Origin: Deltaproteobacteria bacterium
Lineage (GTDB): Bacteria; Myxococcota_A; UBA9160; UBA4427
Direction: 5' to 3'
DNA length: 8,875 bases
Assembly: GCA_011051925.1 (NCBI GenBank)
Contig: DRKE01000519.1
Location: 1 to 8,875, forward strand
Shown: piece by piece, positions 1 through 5,848 of the stretch
How the letters are laid out: every line of letters starts with the position of its first letter
How positions within the stretch are numbered: the stretch's first letter is position 1
Program-made: the position numbers and the translations under genes
The notes under the pieces: generated by a model
The model's database searches: none
Told to the model about the DNA's origin: nothing
Seen by the model: the letters and a program-made list of their open reading frames with translations, nothing else

Positions 1-918
1 GACGTCGTGGAGGGGTCCGGAAGTCTCTTTGCGGAGTTCGAATGGTCCCCGTTCGAATGGATGACGTGGCAGGCGGGTCTTCGCGGTGATCTCCTCGTCT
101 TCGATGTCGACACCGGAGCGGGGCTCGGCGCATCGAGCAATTCCGGGACGGACGTCGACGGCCTGGTGAGCCCGAAGCTCGCACTGATCCTTCGGCCGTC
201 CGACACGGTCGAGATCTACGTCGACGGTGGCGGCGGATTCCATTCGAACGACGCGCGCGGTGCGACGATTCGGATCGATCCGACGACGGGTCTGAGGACC
301 CGTCGGGTCGACCCGATCGCGCGTCAATGGGGCAGCGAGGTCGGGTTGCGCTGGCAGCCGAACGAGCGTCTCCACCTGACGGGCGTCCTCTGGTTCCTCG
401 ATTCCGAGTCGGAACTGGTCTTTGCCGGCGATTCCGGAACGACCGTGCCGCAAGGAGGAAGCCGACGCTACGGAGTCGAGCTGACCGGCTTCTTCCGGCC
501 CTTCCACTGGCTGGCCTTCGACGCGTCCTTCGCCCGATCGCATGCCGAGTTCAAGGGACTCCCGTCTGGACGCGATCGCATTCCGAATGCGATCGAGCAG
601 GTCGTTTCCGCCGGCGTGACGCTCTCGGCAGGAGGCTGGGCGGGGAGTCTCCGTGTCCGGCACTTCGGATCCTATCCCCTCGTCGAAGACGACACGCAGC
701 GTGCGGGCTCGACCACGCTGGTCCATCTCGGGGCCTCCTACGAATGGGGACCCGTGACGCTCGGGGTGACGGTCCTGAATCTCCTCGATTCGCGGGACAA
801 CGAGATCGAGTACTTCTTCGCCTCGCGTCTCGCAGGCGAAGCCGCGCCCGTCCCGGACGTCCATCTGCATCCCGTCGCGCCCCGACAGGTTCGTGGAACC
901 CTGACCCTCCGGTTCTAG
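1..918 (+). CDS. TonB-dependent outer-membrane receptor, C-terminal part (5' end outside the window)
   Basis: The reading frame is open from the first base and ends at TAG 916-918, giving 305 visible residues; a GTG at base 7 is internal and not a real start. The protein shows alternating polar/hydrophobic beta-strands typical of a 22-stranded TonB-dependent barrel. It has the segment GGGFHSNDARG (about residues 77-87), common in these receptors, a late LNLLDSRDNEIEYFFASRL segment, and a final strand ending in Phe (LTLRF), the usual outer-membrane-protein C-terminal signal read by the BAM complex. Family members import siderophores, cobalamin, sugars or other ligands using TonB energy. The plug domain and TonB box lie upstream of the window, so the ligand cannot be inferred. 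It is convergent with the hydrolase gene, which ends 36 bases away. The family call is confident; the substrate is unknown. Confidence 0.9.
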   Translation, partial: DVVEGSGSLFAEFEWSPFEWMTWQAGLRGDLLVFDVDTGAGLGASSNSGTDVDGLVSPKLALILRPSDTVEIYVDGGGGFHSNDARGATIRIDPTTGLRTRRVDPIARQWGSEVGLRWQPNERLHLTGVLWFLDSESELVFAGDSGTTVPQGGSRRYGVELTGFFRPFHWLAFDASFARSHAEFKGLPSGRDRIPNAIEQVVSAGVTLSAGGWAGSLRVRHFGSYPLVEDDTQRAGSTTLVHLGASYEWGPVTLGVTVLNLLDSRDNEIEYFFASRLAGEAAPVPDVHLHPVAPRQVRGTLTLRF

Positions 919-920
919 AT

Positions 921-932
921 GCGGGAACCCGC
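921..932. terminator. Short GC palindrome between convergent genes, possible weak terminator
   Basis: GCGGG-AA-CCCGC lies 3 bases after the receptor stop codon, in the 36-base gap before the convergent hydrolase stop. The left arm can also pair with a second CCCGC a few bases downstream. There is no T-run on either side, so a classic intrinsic terminator is not shown. Its position between two convergent 3' ends is the main support. Confidence 0.25.
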
Positions 933-954
933 CCCCCGCGATCGAAGGGATTGC

Positions 955-1800
955 CTAGCGCGTCCGATGCGTCCCTTCGATCCGGGTTTCGACGCTCCGA
1001 CAGGCCGCCAGCAACGCCGGAACGAAGAGATTCGCGCGGCTCACGCAGGCGCTGTGGTCTCCTTCGACCTCGAAGACTTCGGCTCCGGGAATCGACGCGG
1101 CGAGCTTTCGCTGCCGGTCCGGCGGTACGAGCTCGTCGCGGGTCGTCACGACGACCGCGGTCGGTACGTCGACGCGCCCGATCCAGTCGTGGGACGAGAA
1201 ACGGCTGAGGGCATGGGTTGCCTGGAGGATCGAGGCGGGATCATGGCCCTCGAACTCACGATGGATCCGTTCGCGCAGCTCCGGGTGTTCGACGCGGGCG
1301 AGCATCCGCTGCAGCATCCGGTCGAGGGCGACCGAGGGGACGAGCCGTGCTGCCAGGGCCGCGACCGGTAGACCCATCCGGGCCATGCGAGCCACGCGCC
1401 GTCGCATGAAATGGCGCGCTGTCGCACACAGCACGAGCCCCGCGACCCGATCGGGATGACGCTGCCAGGCGAGTGAAGCGATCGGTCCACCCATCGAGTA
1501 TCCGACGGCGATGAATCGTTCCACACCACGAGCCCGGGCGACTTCGACCGCGTCGTCGGCACATTGCTCGAGACGGAAGCGCCGGGTTCGCAGACCCCGA
1601 CCGTGGCCGCGATGGTCGAGGGCGAGCACGCGGAACTCGTCCGAAAGAGGTCGGAAGCTGGGCCCCCAGTTCAGTCGTGCCGTTGCGCCGAGCCCGTGAA
1701 GGAGCAGGACGGGCAGGGCATCCGGCGGTCCCGGGATGTCGCGGACGATGGTCGTCTCATCCCCGCTGAGGGCGACCTGGAAATCGATCGCGGAAGTCAT
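955..1800 (-). CDS. Alpha/beta-fold hydrolase
   Basis: A 281-residue protein, a usual length for a single-domain alpha/beta hydrolase. Visible landmarks are the oxyanion-hole HGLG at residues 35-38, a DHRGHG motif at 62-67, the nucleophile elbow GYSMG with Ser102, an acidic residue Asp222 in the TTRDELVPP segment, and His249 in EGDHSA, which together give a complete Ser-Asp-His triad. There is no signal peptide, so it is probably cytoplasmic. Such enzymes hydrolyse esters, lactones or C-C bonds; the substrate cannot be told from sequence. The start chosen is ATG 1798-1800, with AAGGAA five bases upstream; a longer open frame upstream is only the antisense-like extension into the neighbouring gene. 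The ATG overlaps the TGA of the NADH dehydrogenase gene (ATGA), so translation is probably coupled and the two genes share an mRNA. Confidence 0.9.
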   Translation of the reverse strand: MTSAIDFQVALSGDETTIVRDIPGPPDALPVLLLHGLGATARLNWGPSFRPLSDEFRVLALDHRGHGRGLRTRRFRLEQCADDAVEVARARGVERFIAVGYSMGGPIASLAWQRHPDRVAGLVLCATARHFMRRRVARMARMGLPVAALAARLVPSVALDRMLQRMLARVEHPELRERIHREFEGHDPASILQATHALSRFSSHDWIGRVDVPTAVVVTTRDELVPPDRQRKLAASIPGAEVFEVEGDHSACVSRANLFVPALLAACRSVETRIEGTHRTR

Positions 1801-3134
1801 GAACGTTCCTTGCGGGGATCGCCGGGATCGTCCGGCGCGTGCCGACGCCCGGTGGAGGCGGGCGAATGGACCCCGTGAAGACGCCAGTCGGGTTCCGTGA
1901 TGATCCGCGCTCCGCGGCCGTGGCGGAAATACGACCAGGTCCATTGGATGAAGACGAGGAGCCGGTTGCGGAAGCCGATCAGGTACAGGATGTGGATGAA
2001 GCCCCAGATCAGCCATGCGACCAGGCCATTCAGACGGAGTGTTCCGCGCTGGAGAACGGCCGTTGCCCGGCCGATCGTCGCCATGATGCCGTGGTCATGG
2101 TACTCGAAGACCTCCCGTGGCGAGTCGCGGAGGTCGTGCAGGATGTTCTTCGCGACATGCCTTCCCTGCTGGATGGCCGCGGGGGCGATTCCCGGGACGG
2201 GTCGACCGTCCAGTTCGACACGGGCTTGATCCCCGATCACGAAGACCTCGGGATGGTCGGGCAGGGAGAGATCGGGCGCGACCCGGACGCGCCCCGCCCG
2301 GTCGAGTTCGACGCCGAGCTTCTCGCCGAGGGAAGAGGCCTTCACGCCCGCGGCCCAGAGTACGGTCGCGGCCTCGACGATCTCGTCTCCCGCGTGGACG
2401 TGTCGCTCGTCGATCTGCGTGACCTGCGTTTCGGTCCAGAGGGTGACCCCGAGCTTCTCGAGGCTACGGGCCGCCTTGTGGGAGAGTTCGGGGGCGAAAG
2501 TCGGCAGGATCCGGGGACCGCCCTCGACCAGGATGACCCGCGTCGAGCTCGGGTCGATGTTCCGGAAATCCCGCGTGAGGGTGTACCGCGAGAGTTCACC
2601 GAGTGCGCCGGCGAGTTCCACCCCGGTCGGCCCCCCACCCACGATGACGAAGGTCAGCAGTCGGCGGCGTTCTTCCCTGTCGGACTCGAACTCCGCGCGC
2701 TCGAAGGCCGTGAGGACACGCCTGCGGATCTCGGTCGCCTGTTCGATCGTCTTGAGGCCGGGGGCGCGATCCTCCCATTCCTCATGCCCGAAATAGGCAT
2801 GCGTGGCACCGCAGGCCAGGACGAGGTGGTCGTACGGGACGTCTCCTCCGTCCGTCGTGAGGATCCGGCTTGCGAGATCGACATCGGTCGCCGTCGCGAG
2901 GCGAACGCGGATGCGGGGATCGCCTCGGAAGATCGCGCGGATCGGTGTCGCGATGTCGGCGGGCGAAAGCCCCGCGGTCGCGACCTGATAGAGCAGGGGT
3001 TGGAAGAGATGATGGTTGCGGCGATCGATGAGCGTGACGCGGATCCGGGATCCGCCGTGTCGCAGGAGTGTCCTGGCGACGTTGATGCCGCCGAACCCGC
3101 CCCCGACGATCACGACATGCGTGTTTCCGGTCAC
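1797..3134 (-). CDS. ndh: Type II NADH dehydrogenase (NDH-2), FAD-dependent, membrane-associated
   Basis: A 445-residue protein, close to the usual 400-450 for NDH-2, which passes electrons from NADH to quinone without pumping protons. It has a first dinucleotide-binding motif VIVGGGFGG at residues 8-16 (FAD), a second, FVIVGGGPTG, at 162-171 (NADH), the FAD-contacting VFVIGDQA at 297-304, and a quinone-site-like APAAIQQGRHVAKNI at 317-331. Near the C-terminus a Trp- and hydrophobic-rich stretch (about 369-403, with WLIWGFIHILYLIGFRNRL) matches the amphipathic membrane anchor of the family, followed by a hydrophilic Pro/Arg-rich tail. The start is taken as GTG 3132-3134, which places the Rossmann motif at the N-terminus; no clear Shine-Dalgarno precedes it. 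The frame stays open upstream to 3455 but encodes implausible Arg/Pro-rich sequence. The stop overlaps the hydrolase start (ATGA), and the P450 gene is divergent. Confidence 0.92.
   Translation of the reverse strand: MTGNTHVVIVGGGFGGINVARTLLRHGGSRIRVTLIDRRNHHLFQPLLYQVATAGLSPADIATPIRAIFRGDPRIRVRLATATDVDLASRILTTDGGDVPYDHLVLACGATHAYFGHEEWEDRAPGLKTIEQATEIRRRVLTAFERAEFESDREERRRLLTFVIVGGGPTGVELAGALGELSRYTLTRDFRNIDPSSTRVILVEGGPRILPTFAPELSHKAARSLEKLGVTLWTETQVTQIDERHVHAGDEIVEAATVLWAAGVKASSLGEKLGVELDRAGRVRVAPDLSLPDHPEVFVIGDQARVELDGRPVPGIAPAAIQQGRHVAKNILHDLRDSPREVFEYHDHGIMATIGRATAVLQRGTLRLNGLVAWLIWGFIHILYLIGFRNRLLVFIQWTWSYFRHGRGARIITEPDWRLHGVHSPASTGRRHAPDDPGDPRKERS
1806..1811 (-). promoter_or_regulatory. 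Ribosome binding site of the alpha/beta hydrolase
   Basis: AAGGAA on the minus strand sits five bases before ATG 1798-1800. It lies inside the last codons of the upstream NADH dehydrogenase gene. It decides the start of the hydrolase over longer in-frame candidates. Confidence 0.75.
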
Positions 3135-3257
3135 GAGCGCCCGCCCGGGATCGTCTGGCGCTTCGGGGTCATCGGGGGGTCTCCCTGTGCGGGGTGGACG
3201 TCGGGGCTGATCCAGCCTGGAGCCTATCCCAAAACCCCTGACCGGGAGAGGTGCGCG

Positions 3258-3273
3258 GATCCCGTTCGGGATC
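3258..3273. repeat. Inverted repeat, possible operator
   Basis: GATCCCG-TT-CGGGATC has seven-base perfect arms and a two-base centre. It lies in the divergent promoter region, about 125 bases from the ndh start and 167 bases from the P450 start. Dyads of this size suit dimeric helix-turn-helix regulators, but GATC-rich palindromes are frequent in this GC-rich sequence, so the assignment is weak. Confidence 0.3.
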
Positions 3274-3332
3274 GAGGGGCGAGATCGCAAGCGGTGCATT
3301 GGCGACGTCGAGGTTTCGCGACGCAGGGATCG

Positions 3333-3362
3333 GACCGAAGGCGCGTGCATCACGACCGAAGG
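3333..3362 (+). repeat. Direct repeat pair GACCGAAGG, 21-base period
   Basis: GACCGAAGG occurs at 3333-3341 and again at 3354-3362, two helical turns apart, 78 to 107 bases upstream of the P450 ATG. Same-face direct repeats are used by some activators. A nine-base match within 300 GC-rich bases can arise by chance, so this is only a candidate. Confidence 0.25.
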
Positions 3363-3439
3363 GGCATGGGGACAGGCTCTCAGCCCCGATCTCGGCGACT
3401 CGCGTACCCCATTTCGCATCGAGTCGGTATCCTTCGCCC

Positions 3440-4702
3440 ATGTCCCCGCTCCCACCCCTCGACGAACTCGATGTGATCGGCCCCGACACCTACATGCGAG
3501 ACGGCTATCCCCACGCCGCCTGGAAGCGGCTGCGAAAGGAATCGCCGATCCATTGGTTCGATCTGCCCGGCGGCGTCGGATTCTGGGCCGTGACCCGGCG
3601 CGCGGACATCGTCTGGATCTCGAAACAGCCGACCCGCTTCATCAACGGCCCGCGCCTGGCGATCTTCGAGGAGGGCGCTCCGGTCGAGGGAGAGCGGACC
3701 TTCGTCCGACAGCTGCTGAACATGGATCCGCCCGACCATGCGAAATACCGTGGTGCGGCGAGCGCCTGGTTCACGCCGCGTGCGATCCAGCGACGGGCCG
3801 GGGAGGTCCGACGGATCGCCCGCGACCTGCTGCGCGAGATGGCGGGAGAGGGGGAGGTTCGTGAGGGGGATTTCGTTCGGGACCTGGCGGTCCCGCTGAC
3901 GCTCGGCGTGCTCGCCGACATGTTGGGCGTGCCGCGAGCGGATTGGCCGAAGATGTTCGAATGGACGAACCGTGTGGCCGGGTCGGCGGATCCCGAGTTC
4001 CGCGCGGAGGATGTCGACGCCGGTGCCGGGGGGGTGGCCGCGATCGAACAGACCCGGAACGAGCTCTTCGGCTATTTTGCAGAGTTGGCGGCAGAGCGGC
4101 GCAAGGACCCCCGGGATGACATCGTGAGCGTCCTCGCCAATGCGACGATCGACGGCGCGCCGATGCCGCCCCTCGAACTCCTGTCGTACTACTTCCTGCT
4201 CGTCGTCGCCGGGAACGAGACGACGCGGAATGCGGCGAGCGGAGGCCTTCTCGCCCTGATCGAGAACCCGGGCGAGTGGGCGAAACTCCGGGCCGATCCC
4301 GGCCTGATCGACACGGCAGTCGAGGAGATCGTCCGCTGGACGACGCCCGTCATCCAGTTCTGCAGGACGGCGACCGAAGACGTCGAGTTGCACGGCAAGC
4401 AGATCCGGAAGGGAGACGCCTTCTGCCTCTTCTATCCCTCCGCGAATCGGGACGAGGAGGTCTTCGAGGATGGAGAGGTCTTCCGGATCGATCGGCGGCC
4501 GAATCCCCATCTGGGATTCGGGATCGGCGAACATTTCTGTCTCGGGGCGAATCTCGCGAGGCTCGAGCTGCGCGTGATCTTCGGTGAGCTGGCCTCACGA
4601 CTCGAGGAGATCGAACTCGCGGGCACGCCGGCGCGGCTGCGTTCGAGTTTTCTCGGTGGCATCAAGCGGATGCCGATCCGCTACCGATTGCTTCCGGAGT
4701 GA
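3440..4702 (+). CDS. Cytochrome P450 (steroid/isoprenoid-type, CYP124/125/142-like)
   Basis: A 420-residue soluble bacterial P450 of normal length. It has the C-helix region NMDPPDHAKYR at 94-104, the I-helix oxygen-activation motif AGNETT at 257-262, the K-helix ExxR at Glu296-Arg299, and the haem loop FGIGEHFCLG at 360-369, with Cys367 as the axial haem ligand. All diagnostic residues are intact, so it should be an active monooxygenase needing an external ferredoxin and reductase; none is encoded nearby. The MDPPDH, AGNETTRN, RSSFLGGIK and SANRDEEVFED stretches resemble mycobacterial sterol- and methyl-branched-lipid hydroxylases (CYP124, CYP125, CYP142), which is recall and not an alignment. 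The start is ATG 3440; an in-frame ATG upstream at 3251 would add an unlikely Arg/Ser-rich leader. No Shine-Dalgarno precedes ATG 3440. It is divergent from ndh. Confidence 0.93.
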   Translation: MSPLPPLDELDVIGPDTYMRDGYPHAAWKRLRKESPIHWFDLPGGVGFWAVTRRADIVWISKQPTRFINGPRLAIFEEGAPVEGERTFVRQLLNMDPPDHAKYRGAASAWFTPRAIQRRAGEVRRIARDLLREMAGEGEVREGDFVRDLAVPLTLGVLADMLGVPRADWPKMFEWTNRVAGSADPEFRAEDVDAGAGGVAAIEQTRNELFGYFAELAAERRKDPRDDIVSVLANATIDGAPMPPLELLSYYFLLVVAGNETTRNAASGGLLALIENPGEWAKLRADPGLIDTAVEEIVRWTTPVIQFCRTATEDVELHGKQIRKGDAFCLFYPSANRDEEVFEDGEVFRIDRRPNPHLGFGIGEHFCLGANLARLELRVIFGELASRLEEIELAGTPARLRSSFLGGIKRMPIRYRLLPE

Positions 4703-4712
4703 CGCACGGGGT

Positions 4713-4753
4713 GTCCGCTCAACGGTCGATCCGTCGACGGGCTTCTCGCGGAC
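4713..4753 (+). terminator. Inverted repeat downstream of the P450 gene, possible terminator
   Basis: GTCCGC (4713-4718) pairs perfectly with GCGGAC (4748-4753), enclosing a second small hairpin ACGG-TCGAT-CCGT (4722-4734). It begins 10 bases after the P450 stop codon. There is no T-run after it, so intrinsic termination is not established. Confidence 0.3.
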
Positions 4754-4822
4754 CCATTCCAGGGAAGCCTCGCCGGGGCCGGGTGCCGGGTCGCTGCGAG
4801 GGTGCGCGCATTGTCGCGGATG

Positions 4823-4838
4823 TGTGATCATGATCACG
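4823..4838. promoter_or_regulatory. CRP/FNR-family-like operator upstream of the lipoprotein operon
   Basis: TGTGA-TCATGA-TCACG matches nine of ten conserved bases of the E. coli CRP consensus TGTGA-N6-TCACA. The inner 14 bases (4824-4837, GTGATCATGATCAC) are a perfect palindrome. It lies about 92 bases upstream of the lipoprotein ATG in otherwise non-coding DNA, a natural place for an activator or repressor site. CRP/FNR-type regulators bind such dyads in many bacteria, but which regulator this host has is unknown. No matching -35/-10 pair was identified nearby. Confidence 0.45.
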
Positions 4839-4862
4839 ACGAAGAGCCACGCCTTTCTCCAT

Positions 4863-4907
4863 CCTGGGTCCCCCACGGCACGAGGCCGTTGTTCCATGGG
4901 ACCCAGG
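4863..4907 (+). repeat. Strong nested hairpin just upstream of the lipoprotein ribosome binding site
   Basis: CCTGGGTCCC (4863-4872) pairs perfectly with GGGACCCAGG (4898-4907). Inside it, ACGGC (4875-4879) pairs with GCCGT (4885-4889) around a five-base loop. The structure ends six bases before the AGAGGAG ribosome binding site of the lipoprotein gene. It is followed by CTTTC, a poor T-run. It could be a terminator of upstream transcription or an mRNA-stabilising 5' leader structure; the position next to the ribosome binding site favours a leader role, but this is inference. Confidence 0.55.
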
Positions 4908-4912
4908 CTTTC

Positions 4913-4919
4913 AGAGGAG
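4913..4919 (+). promoter_or_regulatory. Ribosome binding site of the lipoprotein gene
   Basis: AGAGGAG lies 10 bases before ATG 4930. It is the best Shine-Dalgarno match in the window and suggests strong translation, as expected of an abundant Lpp-type lipoprotein. It favours ATG 4930 over the internal ATG at 4942. Confidence 0.75.
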
Positions 4920-4929
4920 TACCCGATCC

Positions 4930-5220
4930 ATGTTTCGCTCGATGCATCTTCCCGCTCGACTCGTATTGATTCCGATCCTGCTCTCGCTCCTGCTCGGCTG
5001 CGCGACGACTTCCGAGATCAGCGCCCTGCGGAGCGAAGTGTCGGCCCTGCGCAACGACGTCCGGATCGCGCGCGACGCGGCAGAGCAGGCCGCGGAGAAG
5101 GCGACTCGGGCGAGCGAGAGCGCCGAGCTCGCCGCCGAGCGTGCAGCGGCCGCCGAGACCGCGGCCAACCTGGCCAACGAGAAGGCCGAGCGCGTCTACG
5201 TCCGGGCGCTCGGCAAATAA
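4930..5220 (+). CDS. Small Lpp/OprI-like outer-membrane lipoprotein with C-terminal lysine
   Basis: A 96-residue precursor with a signal peptide (basic start, hydrophobic stretch 11-22) and lipobox LLGC, so Cys24 should be lipidated. Ala at +2 favours outer-membrane sorting by the E. coli rule. The mature chain of 73 residues is one helix with a heptad repeat. Core positions run 3-4-3-4 without a break from Ile30 to Ala93: Ile30, Leu33, Val37, Leu40 and Val44, then almost only Ala to 86, then Val89 and Ala93. This is an alanine-zipper coiled coil like E. coli Lpp (58 mature residues) and Pseudomonas OprI. It ends in ALGK; a C-terminal Lys is the residue by which Lpp is attached to peptidoglycan by L,D-transpeptidases. 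Two such enzymes are encoded directly downstream (30-base gap), which supports the same role. The likely function is tethering the outer membrane to the cell wall. The family call rests on architecture and recalled similarity. Confidence 0.85.
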   Translation: MFRSMHLPARLVLIPILLSLLLGCATTSEISALRSEVSALRNDVRIARDAAEQAAEKATRASESAELAAERAAAAETAANLANEKAERVYVRALGK

Positions 5221-5232
5221 CGCCATCCGGAG

Positions 5233-5248
5233 CGACCGGGGTCGGTCG
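5233..5248 (+). repeat. Small hairpin over the start region of the first transpeptidase gene
   Basis: CGACC (5233-5237) can pair with GGTCG (5244-5248) around GGGGTC. The right arm ends two bases before ATG 5251 and covers the place where a Shine-Dalgarno would be. It could lower translation of the enzyme relative to the lipoprotein. The stem is only five base pairs. Confidence 0.25.
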
Positions 5249-5250
5249 GC

Positions 5251-5832
5251 ATGAGGGGGCGAGGGTGGCGGATCGGCTCGATCTTCGTCCTGATCCCGGT
5301 CACGATCATCTGGATCGTTTCGGGGATTGGAAGTCCGGCCCGTGCGGACCCCGACGAGAAGCGGCCCGAATTCGTCCTCGACGAGCCCCTCCCTCCCCAT
5401 GCCGAACCGCCGGTCGACCGGATCCTGGTTCTCAAGGCAGAGCGGCGGTTGATCCTGCTGGCTGGCATGGAATCGGTCGCCGATTATGGAATCGCGCTCG
5501 GCTCGGCACCGGTGGGACTCAAGCGGATGCGGGGCGATGGCCGTACACCCGAAGGCCTCTATCGCATCGATGCCCGCAAGCGCGACAGTGACTTCCATCG
5601 GGCTCTCCACATCTCCTATCCCAACGCGGAGGATCTCCGGCGCGCCCGGAAAAGCGGTGTCGACCCGGGCGGTTCGATCATGATCCATGGTCTTCCCAAC
5701 GGGCTCGGGCTGATCGGCTCGGGCCATCGGATGGTCGACTGGACGGACGGATGTATCGCCGTGACCAACGAAGAGATGGACGAGATCTGGGATCGTGTCG
5801 AAGAGGGCGTTCTCGTTGAAATCCGCCCCTGA
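5251..5832 (+). CDS. Periplasmic YkuD-fold L,D-transpeptidase-family protein, YafK/DpaA-like active site
   Basis: A 193-residue protein with an N-terminal signal sequence: a basic start, a hydrophobic segment at about 10-25 and a likely cleavage after Ala32 in SPARA. The YkuD domain runs from about residue 56 to the end. It includes GDGRTPEGLYRI (95-106), ISYPNAED (121-128), catalytic-region IMIHG with His146, and the nucleophile motif DWTDGCIAVTN with Cys168. Classic L,D-transpeptidases have S-x-G-C-I/V-R; here the Arg is Ala and the motif continues as TN, as in my recollection of E. coli YafK/DpaA (GCYAMTN), which releases Lpp from peptidoglycan. The TPEG and YPNAxD stretches are also YafK-like. 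It may therefore cut, not make, Lpp-peptidoglycan links, though transpeptidation remains possible. The start ATG 5251 has no clear Shine-Dalgarno. It sits 30 bases after the lipoprotein gene and 16 bases before the next transpeptidase gene, so all three are probably co-transcribed. Confidence 0.88.
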   Translation: MRGRGWRIGSIFVLIPVTIIWIVSGIGSPARADPDEKRPEFVLDEPLPPHAEPPVDRILVLKAERRLILLAGMESVADYGIALGSAPVGLKRMRGDGRTPEGLYRIDARKRDSDFHRALHISYPNAEDLRRARKSGVDPGGSIMIHGLPNGLGLIGSGHRMVDWTDGCIAVTNEEMDEIWDRVEEGVLVEIRP

Positions 5833-5848
5833 ACGGTCCTGGCGGGTC

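Larger units (their letters stand above)
3135..3439. promoter_or_regulatory. Divergent intergenic region between ndh and the P450 gene
   Basis: About 305 bases with no credible gene separate two divergent starts, so promoters for both directions must lie here. I find no convincing -35/-10 pair. Visible structure is a near-palindrome at 3258-3273 and a 9-base direct repeat at 3333-3341 and 3354-3362. A TATCCT sits six bases before the P450 ATG. Open frames crossing the region have no family-like sequence. Confidence 0.6.

Noticed and set aside
3251..3439. Upstream in-frame start for the P450
   Set aside because: It would add 63 Arg/Ser-rich residues with no resemblance to a P450 N-terminus; the family-like chain starts at MSPLPPLDEL.
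3135..3455. N-terminal extension of NDH-2 by about 107 residues
   Set aside because: The extra sequence is Arg/Pro-rich, has no export or domain features, and would put the FAD motif far from the N-terminus, unlike the family. GTG 3132-3134 fits better.
1839..3476. A 545-residue open frame on the plus strand opposite ndh
   Set aside because: It is antisense to a well-supported NDH-2 gene, has Asp/Arg/Gly-rich sequence without family features, and such long opposite frames are normal in GC-rich DNA.
3380..4534. A 384-residue open frame on the minus strand opposite the P450 gene
   Set aside because: It has no recognisable domain and mirrors the P450 codons; the P450 has every diagnostic motif.
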